A stretch of 32,893 nt of DNA, from positions 1 through 32,893 of the forward strand of contig CAZHJN010000022.1 in assembly GCA_964532995.1 (NCBI GenBank), written 5' to 3'. The stretch comes from DTJG01 sp964532995 (lineage in GTDB: Bacteria > Ratteibacteria > UBA8468 > B48-G9 > DTJG01). Position 1 is the stretch's first letter. Each line of letters starts with the position of its first letter. Both the position numbers and the translations under genes were made by a program. This document shows, piece by piece, positions 14,402 through 21,560 of this stretch. Below the pieces are notes generated by a model. It did not search any database. It was not told the origin of the DNA and saw only the letters and a program-made list of their open reading frames with translations.

Positions 14402-15268
14402 TCAGTATTTAATCGGTTCACGCCACAGCATGATATCAAGCGTATTTTTATCAACCGGACAGGGACCTGTGGGTGTGACCCAGGTTCGATTTCTCCATGT
14501 TCCACAGTCAAACTTCATGCCCTTGCGGGCAAGCTCAACAGGACAGGCATTGTAAAGGTTATGGTATCCCTCATAGGTCTGACAGCCATCTGAAGTTCTT
14601 CCGCACTCTTCGCACACAAACTCAGGAACTATTCCGGCACCATATTTTGCAAAATATCCAACAAATTTCACCTTTCCCCCACAATTGATGCATGTAAATC
14701 CTTCAAACTTTGTGAAATTCAGTTTGACAAACCTTGCTTTTCCAACTTCCTGTCCAAACTCATCAATGTAGGCAACAGGAAGGACTATCATCTTTGGAAG
14801 TGTGATGTTATGTCTTTCAATATTTTCATAGAATTTCAAAAGCCCCTGTCTGATGTAAGGAGCATATTTTGCCTGATCTATTTCCCGCCCCATATTAACC
14901 GAACTGGTCAGAATTATCAGAAGGCTTGCAGCAGCAACAAATCCATTGACAGTGCCAAACAATCCACCAAAAATCCTGTCGATTAAAGGTTTTATTTCAA
15001 CTTTTCTTCTGATTGATTCCATCAGAAGTATGAAAACGAGGGCAAAAAATATGCTTGATAGCACAAAAAAAATCAATTCAACATATGTTCCGGTGATTCC
15101 GAATTTTGTGAAAAGCTTTGCAGGAGCAAAATAAACGAATGAGCCGACAATAATGCCAAATGCGATACCAAAGATATCTATGACGGTACCGAAAAAACCC
15201 CGGCTGGCTCCTCCAAGGATACCCCCGAGCACAAACATTATAACAATAACATCCAGTCCACCAAACAT
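14402..15268 (-). CDS. CvpA-like membrane protein with cysteine-rich C-terminal domain
   Basis: Residues 1-125 have four hydrophobic segments and the CvpA/colicin V production-like pattern (DVIVIMFVLGGILGGASRGFFG, then IDRIFGGLFGTVNGFVAAASLL). CvpA itself is about 160 residues. Here a C-terminal extension to 288 residues carries eight cysteines (193, 196, 219, 222, 229, 242, 255, 270). CINC and CEEC are spaced like a zinc ribbon; the rest lie in a Trp/Gly-rich segment near the end. Topology is uncertain: if the tail is outside, the cysteines could form disulfides, which would interest the nearby CcdA. The CvpA call is moderately safe; the tail is unrecognised. Confidence 0.7.
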   Translation of the reverse strand: MFGGLDVIVIMFVLGGILGGASRGFFGTVIDIFGIAFGIIVGSFVYFAPAKLFTKFGITGTYVELIFFVLSSIFFALVFILLMESIRRKVEIKPLIDRIFGGLFGTVNGFVAAASLLIILTSSVNMGREIDQAKYAPYIRQGLLKFYENIERHNITLPKMIVLPVAYIDEFGQEVGKARFVKLNFTKFEGFTCINCGGKVKFVGYFAKYGAGIVPEFVCEECGRTSDGCQTYEGYHNLYNACPVELARKGMKFDCGTWRNRTWVTPTGPCPVDKNTLDIMLWREPIKY

Positions 15269-15290
15269 AAAAATATCATATCATTTTTTG

Positions 15291-15300
15291 AAAGGAGGTG
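15291..15300 (+). other. Isolated Shine-Dalgarno consensus / anti-SD look-alike
   Basis: AAAGGAGGTG lies on the plus strand with no start codon or plus-strand gene after it. On the minus strand, the cvpA-like leader reads TCACCTCCTTTC, identical to the usual 3' end of 16S rRNA. Function, if any, is unknown. Confidence 0.3.
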
Positions 15301-15314
15301 AAAACCAGCGGGAT

Positions 15315-15716
15315 TTATTTTTTTTCAAATCTTCTTATTTCATCTGACTTTTTTACATCTATTTTTCTATATTCCTGTTTTATCCGGTCTCTACGCTGTT
15401 TCAAAGACTGGTATTCATCATTTGATTTCAATCTCTCTTCTATTCTTTCTCTTAATTGTTGCTGAAGCTGCCTGATCTGTTCAGCCATCTGTTTCAATTC
15501 CTGGTCCTGCTGGATTGCATTTCTTTCTATATCAAACATCTTTTTCTGAATTTCAACAAATTCCTTCATCCTGGAAGCAATTTCCGGCGCTTCTGCAAGA
15601 CGTTTTTCCTGCGATAATTGGTTCCGTTCATTCACCTTTGAAACAGGCACATTTTTACCATAAGTAAAAGTTACAAGAATCCCCAGTGATATCAGACTCA
15701 AAGTAATTTTTTTCAT
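15315..15716 (-). CDS. Small secreted coiled-coil protein
   Basis: 133 residues with an N-terminal signal peptide (MKKITLSLISLGILVTFTYG, cleavage probably after residue 20). The rest is charged and almost wholly helical, rich in Glu, Lys, Arg and Gln heptads (from about residue 45), ending in basic and acidic residues. It has the general look of small periplasmic coiled-coil proteins such as Skp/OmpH relatives but no diagnostic motif. GGGGTGA lies 4-5 bases before the ATG and a TTGACA-like promoter lies upstream. Function not assigned. Confidence 0.7.
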   Translation of the reverse strand: MKKITLSLISLGILVTFTYGKNVPVSKVNERNQLSQEKRLAEAPEIASRMKEFVEIQKKMFDIERNAIQQDQELKQMAEQIRQLQQQLRERIEERLKSNDEYQSLKQRRDRIKQEYRKIDVKKSDEIRRFEKK

Positions 15717-15732
15717 TTATCACCCCATAATA

Positions 15733-15761
15733 AATTTATAATCAAAGATTCAATTTGTCAA
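15733..15761 (-). promoter_or_regulatory. Sigma-70-type promoter for the secreted coiled-coil gene
   Basis: Read on the minus strand: TTGACA (15761-15756), a 17-base spacer and TAAATT (15738-15733). An overlapping TATAAA gives a 15-base spacing. The ATG of the downstream gene is at 15716. Confidence 0.5.
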
Positions 15762-15801
15762 TTTTTAGACGATTATTCAAGTTTTCGGTTTATATAAGCA
15801 T

Positions 15802-15829
15802 TTGATTTTATCCTGAAATTGGGTATAAT
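15802..15829 (+). promoter_or_regulatory. Sigma-70-type promoter for the HAD phosphatase (near-leaderless)
   Basis: TTGATT at 15802-15807, a 16-base spacer and TATAAT at 15824-15829. The predicted start near 15836-15837 leaves only 3-4 bases before the ATG at 15840. Confidence 0.65.
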
Positions 15830-15839
15830 TCAGGGCAAT

Positions 15840-16490
15840 ATGAAAAAACAAATCTTTATTTTTGACCTTGATGGCACACTGGTTGACGCCTATCAGGCGA
15901 TATGGGAAACACTGCTTTATACACTTAATGCTCTGGGTTATCCACCCGTGGATTTTGAGGAAGCAAAAAGGGCTGTGGGACACGGAGATAAGAATTATAT
16001 TCCTCGTTTTTTCAAAAAGGATGATATTGAAAAAGCCAGTAAAATCTATAGAGAATATCATCTTAAATCCCTTGATGGAAAGATACATCTGCTGCCAGGA
16101 GCTAAGGAATTACTTGATAAACTGAAAAAAACAAACAGATTTATTGCTGTGGCTTCAAACAGACCATATGAATCGGGCACAATTATACTTAAAAATACAG
16201 GTATAGAGAAGTACTTTGACAGGATTCTGTTTGGTAACCAGGTTAAGAATCAGAAGCCTCACCCTGAAATACTTCTCAAAATACTAAAATCTCTTGAAAT
16301 AGATAAAGAAAATGCTGTTTTTATAGGGGATATGAACATAGATGTTGCTACGGGTAAAAGTGCAGGGGTTGACACAATTGTGGTTCCCACAGGTTCCTCA
16401 ACAATTGAAGAATTAATTGCAGCCAACCCTTCAAAAATATGCAGTTCGCTTTTTGAAATTCTTGAAATGGTTGAAAAAGACCTGCTATGA
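15840..16490 (+). CDS. HAD-superfamily phosphatase (phosphoglycolate phosphatase-like)
   Basis: Cytoplasmic phosphohydrolase of 216 residues. Motif I is FDLDGT (Asp9 nucleophile, Asp11 acid/base), motif II is VASNRP (Ser106), motif III Lys is in QKPHPE (Lys139) and motif IV is GDMNID (Asp164, Asp168). The helical cap between motifs I and II is of the C1 type seen in phosphoglycolate phosphatase and beta-phosphoglucomutase; the end GVDTIVVPTGSS fits the former. Physiological substrate is uncertain. I chose the ATG at 15840 because an upstream in-frame TTG at 15819 lies inside the promoter. No Shine-Dalgarno is visible, consistent with a nearly leaderless message. Confidence 0.88.
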   Translation: MKKQIFIFDLDGTLVDAYQAIWETLLYTLNALGYPPVDFEEAKRAVGHGDKNYIPRFFKKDDIEKASKIYREYHLKSLDGKIHLLPGAKELLDKLKKTNRFIAVASNRPYESGTIILKNTGIEKYFDRILFGNQVKNQKPHPEILLKILKSLEIDKENAVFIGDMNIDVATGKSAGVDTIVVPTGSSTIEELIAANPSKICSSLFEILEMVEKDLL

Positions 16491-16495
16491 TAAAG

Positions 16496-16567
16496 AGGCC
16501 AGGACCGGATTTGAACCGGTGAATAACGGTTTTGCAGACCGTCGCCTTGCCGCTTGGCTACCTGGCC
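16496..16567 (-). tRNA. tRNA-Cys (anticodon GCA)
   Basis: Read on the minus strand: acceptor stem GGCCAGG pairs with CCTGGCC, discriminator T as expected for tRNA-Cys, anticodon stem ACGGT/ACCGT with loop CTGCAAA (anticodon GCA), and T-arm ACCGG-TTCAAAT-CCGGT. CCA is not encoded. It is transcribed towards the 3' end of the HAD gene, which stops 5 bases away, from its own strong promoter. Confidence 0.96.
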
Positions 16568-16583
16568 TTGAATATGAATATAA

Positions 16584-16612
16584 ATTATACCTGTCTTCTT
16601 AAATACGGTCAA
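16584..16612 (-). promoter_or_regulatory. Sigma-70-type promoter for tRNA-Cys
   Basis: Read on the minus strand: TTGACC (16612-16607), a 17-base spacer and TATAAT (16589-16584). The -10 ends 16 bases before the tRNA 5' end. It is back to back with the plus-strand parvulin promoter. Confidence 0.75.
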
Positions 16613-16622
16613 TAAAAATTAA

Positions 16623-16651
16623 TTGACACCTTCATAATTAATAAATAAAAT
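16623..16651 (+). promoter_or_regulatory. Sigma-70-type promoter for the parvulin gene
   Basis: Perfect TTGACA at 16623-16628, a 17-base spacer and TAAAAT at 16646-16651. The ATG at 16687 is preceded by AAAAAAGGAG. Confidence 0.75.
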
Positions 16652-16686
16652 TGATAGGTATATCACCATCTTAAAAAAGGAGAATT

Positions 16687-17505
16687 ATGAAAAAGATTTC
16701 AACGGTTGTTTTTATACTGTGCTTTGTGTGTCTGGCTTTCGGTCAAACAGAACAGAAATCTGTTATCCTGAAAATAGGAAAACAGAGTTTCACTCTTGAT
16801 GATTTTGAAAAAAACCTTGAACAGATGAAGGTCAAATATGCAAACTTAAATCCTGATATGAAAAAAAGACTTTTTGACCAGTTTGTAAGAGAAAAACTCT
16901 TTTTGACAGCAGCAAAAGATGCAGGCACAAATTTAACAGAAGAACAGGAAAAAAATCTCGAAAGACTTAAAATGATGTATTTGATGAGTAATTATGTCTC
17001 AGCAGCCCTTAAAGAAAATCCGGTCACAGACACTGAAGTCAGACAGACATATGAAAAAAACCCACAGCAGTATATGACTGCTGAAAGAAGAAAATTGCGC
17101 CATATAATAGTTCCTGCTGAAGAAAAAGCAAAAGAAATACTCCAGCAATTGAAAAATGGTGCAAATTTTGAAGAAATTGCCGGTCAGAACAATACCGACG
17201 CAACAAAACAGAGGGGTGGAGACCTTGGCTGGGCACAGAAAGGGATATATGTAAAGGAATTCGAGGATATCGCTTTTTCACTTAAAAAAGGCGCAATCAG
17301 CGACATTGTGAAAACTCAGTTTGGTTATCACATCATAAGGGTTGATGATATTGAACCTTCCAGACAGAAATCTTTTCCAGAGGTGGCTCAGGAGATAAAA
17401 AGAAAGATTGAACGGGACAGAATACTTCAGATGGAACAGCAGCTTAAAAAGAAATATAAAGTGCAGATTGATTATTCTGCCATTGAAGCTATCAATAAGA
17501 AATAG
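16687..17505 (+). CDS. Secreted parvulin-type peptidyl-prolyl isomerase (PrsA/SurA-like)
   Basis: 272-residue exported foldase. Residues 1-19 are a signal peptide (MKKISTVVFILCFVCLAFG), probably cut by signal peptidase I before QTEQK; the cysteines do not make a good lipobox. Residues about 25-125 form a helical SurA-N-like chaperone region, and about 135-230 a parvulin domain with RRKLRHIIV, GGDLGWAQKG and FGYHIIRVDDI. A short helical tail follows. It assists folding of exported proteins, in the periplasm if the cell is diderm. A single copy on its own promoter with AAAAAAGGAG suggests a general role. Which of PrsA, SurA or PpiD it serves as cannot be told. Confidence 0.9.
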   Translation: MKKISTVVFILCFVCLAFGQTEQKSVILKIGKQSFTLDDFEKNLEQMKVKYANLNPDMKKRLFDQFVREKLFLTAAKDAGTNLTEEQEKNLERLKMMYLMSNYVSAALKENPVTDTEVRQTYEKNPQQYMTAERRKLRHIIVPAEEKAKEILQQLKNGANFEEIAGQNNTDATKQRGGDLGWAQKGIYVKEFEDIAFSLKKGAISDIVKTQFGYHIIRVDDIEPSRQKSFPEVAQEIKRKIERDRILQMEQQLKKKYKVQIDYSAIEAINKK

Positions 17506-17526
17506 AAGTCAAATCCTTTATTATGA

Positions 17527-19737
17527 ATGGTTGCTTTCATATTTTTCATTAAGGGCTTTTCTGCCCTGTGTGCTCAGGTCCTTCTTCTGAGGGAATTCTT
17601 TATCATACTTTCCGGCAATGAGCTATACTCTGGAATATTCTTTGCAATCTGGGTTTTATCAGGCGCCTGTGGCAGCTTTATAGCAAGACACATAAAAAAA
17701 CACCTCACACTAATTTTCTTCATACTCATTATTCTTGAAGGTTTCTGGCTGTTTGTCAGCCTTACGATAATAAGGTTATACCAGAACATATTTAGCCTCT
17801 CTCCTGGACAGATGATAGCAATCCATCAATCCATTCTTTTGATGTTTCTTACCTCAGGAATTTTTAATATTTCCCAGGGAATCAGGTTTGTTGTTGGAGC
17901 TGTGTTGTTGCGAAAAATTGTTTCACAGAATAAAGCAGCAGGACTTTTTTATGGCTGGGAGGCAGCAGGAGCATTTGGAGGCGGTTTTATCTTTGCTTTT
18001 GTCCTTCAAAAATTCACAGATCCATTTCAAACGGCAGGTCTTATTGCAATAATCAACATAATATCATTTTTGCCTGTATTTTCTTTCGATAGAAAAAAAT
18101 CATTTATCATCAGCTGGCTCACTGTTTTTTTCGCATTCTGTTTTTGCTTCTTTTTTCCACAGGGAAGTCTATATTCAAAGATGAATACAGAATCTCTGAT
18201 GAGACAGTGGAAACTTGAAAAACCACCTGTTTATTACTCCAATACACACTATGGGAATATTACTGTATTTGAAAAAAACAGACAGCTTTCATTTATGGTT
18301 GATGGACATCTGCTTTTTACTTCGCCCGGTCCTGATTTAGAATGGATTGAAAGCATGTCCCATTTTCCTCTTCTGTCCAGTGCCAAAACAGAAACCGTTC
18401 TTTTGATAGGCGCAGGAATAAAAGGAGTCATACCAGAAATACTTAAATACGATGTGCAAAGGATCGATTGCATTGAAATAAACCCGGAACTTGTTCAGGC
18501 AATAAAAAAATTCTCGTCGTCTTATTTTTCCGGGTATGAAAGTGAAAAAATCAGAATAATCGAAGATGATGCTCTGAGATTTTTGAGGAAAACAGAAAAA
18601 AAGTGGGATGTCATTATTGTTTATGCAGGCATCCCTCTTTCATTAAAAAATGCAAGATTTTACACAGAAGAATTTTTTGTGCTTATCAAGAACCATCTTT
18701 CAAAAGATGGAGTTTTTTATCTGGGGCTTGAAGGTTCTTCTGAATATATGTCTGCTCCTCTGGCTGATGTTCACGGTATTATTTATTCAACCTTAAGATC
18801 TGTGTTTTCTTCCATATCTGTTTTTCCAGGATATTTAACCGGATACTGTGCCAGAACAGAAAAATATGCAGGAGAAATATCTTATGAAATGCTTGTTTTC
18901 AGAAAAAAAGAAAGAAAAATTACCACGACAGTACTTACTGATTTTTATTTGAAAAACAGACTTGATCAGGAAAAGAAGGACCACTTTTTCAGGATGATAA
19001 AACCTGCTGAAAAGATGAAAAATTCTCAGAACAGACCATTTATAGTGATACCGGCGACAAAATACTGGCTATTTCTGGCCACAGGGAAACTGGGAAAACC
19101 GATTTCAAAGATTGTTATAACTTTTTTTTCTGCTGTATTGATCGGTCTTGTTTATTTATCATACAGAAAAAATAAAAATATACGAACTCTTGAGTTAACT
19201 GTTTTTTCAACAGGTTTTCTTTCAGTGGCGTGGGAATTGATTTTTTTGTTTCTGTTTCAGATGTATTTCGGTTCACTTTATTTTTATTTAAGTATACTGA
19301 CAGGGATATTTATGGGTGGCATGACTGCTGGAAGCATTGCTTTTTCTTACAGGGTGAAAAATCAGGTAAATCTTAAAAAATTTCTTTTTTACTGGCAACT
19401 TGCTCAAACAATATTTGCTATGCTGGTCATTGGTTCTGCTGTTTTTGTTTCAGAAATAATGCTTTATCTGGCTTTTTTCTTCATTGCAATCCTGATAATC
19501 GGCTTTTTTGCAGGAGTGGAATTTCCTCTTGTTAATGGAATCTATCTTATTGACAGAAAACTTTTTTCAGACTCCATAAGCAGATTTTATGCACTTGATC
19601 TTGCCGGTGCAACAGCAGGCAGTCTGTTAACCGCGATATTACTCGTTCCAGCTGCTGGAATTGTCCTTTCATGCATTATGTTTGGAGTGTTTAAACTTCT
19701 GGTTGCTTTTTCTGTTTTCAAATACTGCCTGAATTAA
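17527..19737 (+). CDS. Membrane protein with inserted spermidine-synthase-like domain, catalytic Asp lost
   Basis: 736 residues in three parts: about six membrane helices (1-210), a soluble spermidine-synthase/methyltransferase-like Rossmann domain (about 235-470), then about seven membrane helices (515-735). The middle part starts with YYSNTHYGNITVFEKN and has LLIGAGIKGVIPEILKY (292-307), IDCIEINPEL (313-322) and DDALRFL (347-353). Real aminopropyltransferases have a D..[ST]DP catalytic segment; here it reads DVIIVYAGIP (361-370), with both Asp replaced, and the GGGDG loop lacks its Asp. Polyamine synthesis is therefore unlikely, although such fusions are often annotated spermidine synthase. 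It starts 21 bases after the parvulin stop with a weak ribosome site, and its end overlaps the convergent priA-like gene by 4 bases. Confidence 0.75.
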   Translation: MVAFIFFIKGFSALCAQVLLLREFFIILSGNELYSGIFFAIWVLSGACGSFIARHIKKHLTLIFFILIILEGFWLFVSLTIIRLYQNIFSLSPGQMIAIHQSILLMFLTSGIFNISQGIRFVVGAVLLRKIVSQNKAAGLFYGWEAAGAFGGGFIFAFVLQKFTDPFQTAGLIAIINIISFLPVFSFDRKKSFIISWLTVFFAFCFCFFFPQGSLYSKMNTESLMRQWKLEKPPVYYSNTHYGNITVFEKNRQLSFMVDGHLLFTSPGPDLEWIESMSHFPLLSSAKTETVLLIGAGIKGVIPEILKYDVQRIDCIEINPELVQAIKKFSSSYFSGYESEKIRIIEDDALRFLRKTEKKWDVIIVYAGIPLSLKNARFYTEEFFVLIKNHLSKDGVFYLGLEGSSEYMSAPLADVHGIIYSTLRSVFSSISVFPGYLTGYCARTEKYAGEISYEMLVFRKKERKITTTVLTDFYLKNRLDQEKKDHFFRMIKPAEKMKNSQNRPFIVIPATKYWLFLATGKLGKPISKIVITFFSAVLIGLVYLSYRKNKNIRTLELTVFSTGFLSVAWELIFLFLFQMYFGSLYFYLSILTGIFMGGMTAGSIAFSYRVKNQVNLKKFLFYWQLAQTIFAMLVIGSAVFVSEIMLYLAFFFIAILIIGFFAGVEFPLVNGIYLIDRKLFSDSISRFYALDLAGATAGSLLTAILLVPAAGIVLSCIMFGVFKLLVAFSVFKYCLN

Positions 19738-21557
19738 AAATATGGAGTTGTATCCACACTGATTTTTGTTATCCCATATTTTTCAATGGCTTTTTCAAGA
19801 AGTTCAAAGGCATTTTTTCTGTCAGATATCTTCCACCAGAAAACATCTTTTTTCCCTGAAGAAATTTCATAAATTTCACCGAATTTTTCAAGTTCACTGA
19901 AAACATTATCTTTATTTTGCTGCCAGCGTTTTCCGGAAAAGCTGATTTCAATAAGGTCACCATATGGTGGAAACTGCAATTTCTCTCTTATTGAAAGTTC
20001 GCGCCTGTAGAAAGCTTCTGTATCGTTTCTCACAACATCACCATAGACATCAAAACCTGGATTTTTTGTCTGAATTATTATGATTCTATCCTTTCCCTGC
20101 ATCAACCTTTTTATCTTTTCAGCAAGAAGAAAAAATTTTTCCTCACTTCTGAAAGCATTTTTTGCCGCGATTGTGTCCGCATTTGCAAAGATCAGCAGAG
20201 CGGGTGAAATCTGTTCAAGATGTTGAATAATGTGCTGTGTGCCTATTATGATATGTGCACTGAAATCTGGATTTTCGTTATCTGATATAACGCTGATATC
20301 AAAATCATGGTAAGTCTCTTTCAGGTTTTCCACAACTTTTTTAATACCCGGTTGCCTTATGCTCAATGTTCCTTTCTTGCATGCAGGACATTTTGCAGGA
20401 ATCAAAGAAAATTTTTTGCATCTGGAACAGTAGACATACCTGTCAGATACAGGTATAACCGCACCACCACAATACTGACATAAAAGGACATCTGCGCATT
20501 TTTTACAGATAATCAGCCTGGCATAACCCTTAATATTATGAATGATTACAACCCTTCTTTTTTCCATTAATGTTTTTTCAAGAAAATGCTTTGAAAGCTC
20601 TGTGAGAAACTGTTTTCCAAACCTGTCTTTAATATGGCTGATGACAATTTCAGGAAAAGTTACAACCTGTCTGGATTCAACAGCAATTGCCCTGCCTGTT
20701 TTTATCATAAATGTTTCGTGTACATCAGGTTGAAAGACAGAAAAAAACACAGGAATATCATGAATTTTTGAAATCATAAGGGCAACTTCTCTTGAATTAT
20801 ATTTTGGTTGCTTCAGTTCTTTGTGCCCGTACTCTGATGGTTCATCAACAATAACAAGAGAAAGGTCCCCAACAGGAGAAAACAGACAATATCTTGTGCC
20901 GATAATTATCAAATTTTTTTCTTCAAGCATCCTTTTCCAGTTGATGGTTTTTTCGGTTTTTTTCATTTCGGCTGTAAAAACAATTACCCTGCTGCCGTAA
21001 GTGGCTTGAAGAATTTTTGAATATCTTTCAACATCTTTAAGATTGCTGAAAACCATCATACAGGAACCTTCGCATGATTTTGGTACATCAAGGAAAAAAT
21101 TTCCCTTTTCATCAGAACTGGAAAATTTCAAAATGCATGTTTTTTTTTCCTGCATGCGTAAATCCTGCAGAATCCTGGCAGTAAAAGATTCCCTATCCAG
21201 ATTAACCACAGGCTTTTTTATTTCCTCTGATTTAAAAATCTTTTTTTTAAGTGAAAGGTTCTTGCTCATGGTGCTCAGAACATTACCCAGGGAAGAAAAA
21301 TAACTTTCGGCCATCTCTGATGCCAGGCGCAAAAGATGTTCAGGAATAATAGGATATTCATCATAAACACCCAGAACATATTTATAATTGAAATCTCCTG
21401 GAAGGCCTGGACCAACCATCCAGCCAAGCATCTTTCTTTTACCAAATGGAACCCTTACCCTCTGACCCGGTATCAGGTTAACATCTGTTTCATATGTAAA
21501 ATTTGTTCTGGCTGGTATATCAACAGCTATTGCAACAAGTTTCTCCTGTTTATTCAT
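19734..21557 (-). CDS. priA: PriA-like primosomal protein without functional helicase motifs
   Basis: 607 residues with PriA architecture. The N-terminal 3'-DNA-binding region (about 1-100) has GQRVRVPFGKRKMLGWMVG. A core region includes GTRYCLFSPVGDLSLVIVDEP (220-240). The cysteine-rich domain has eight Cys (351, 354, 360, 363, 377, 380, 390, 393), and the C-terminal region has LQFPPYGDLIEI (527-538). Helicase motifs are degraded: the Walker A segment reads FSSSDEKGN (145-153) in place of GxTGSGKT, DEEH is DEPS, the SATPS motif is SVFQPD, and the motif VI arginine segment GRAGR is missing (KIKRLMQG). Actinobacterial PriA homologues also lack helicase activity. It may act as a structural primosome loader. 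It starts 3 bases after the RACo-like stop. Confidence 0.85.
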   Translation of the reverse strand: MNKQEKLVAIAVDIPARTNFTYETDVNLIPGQRVRVPFGKRKMLGWMVGPGLPGDFNYKYVLGVYDEYPIIPEHLLRLASEMAESYFSSLGNVLSTMSKNLSLKKKIFKSEEIKKPVVNLDRESFTARILQDLRMQEKKTCILKFSSSDEKGNFFLDVPKSCEGSCMMVFSNLKDVERYSKILQATYGSRVIVFTAEMKKTEKTINWKRMLEEKNLIIIGTRYCLFSPVGDLSLVIVDEPSEYGHKELKQPKYNSREVALMISKIHDIPVFFSVFQPDVHETFMIKTGRAIAVESRQVVTFPEIVISHIKDRFGKQFLTELSKHFLEKTLMEKRRVVIIHNIKGYARLIICKKCADVLLCQYCGGAVIPVSDRYVYCSRCKKFSLIPAKCPACKKGTLSIRQPGIKKVVENLKETYHDFDISVISDNENPDFSAHIIIGTQHIIQHLEQISPALLIFANADTIAAKNAFRSEEKFFLLAEKIKRLMQGKDRIIIIQTKNPGFDVYGDVVRNDTEAFYRRELSIREKLQFPPYGDLIEISFSGKRWQQNKDNVFSELEKFGEIYEISSGKKDVFWWKISDRKNAFELLEKAIEKYGITKISVDTTPYF

Positions 21558-21560
21558 AGG

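Noticed and set aside
15280..15305. Fragment of a 16S rRNA 3' end
   Set aside because: Only the 12-base CACCTCCTTTC-type tail matches; no flanking helix 45 sequence is present.
16417..16602. Plus-strand open frame running through the tRNA-Cys locus
   Set aside because: It is explained by the tRNA read in antisense and by the end of the HAD gene; the cloverleaf is much better evidence.
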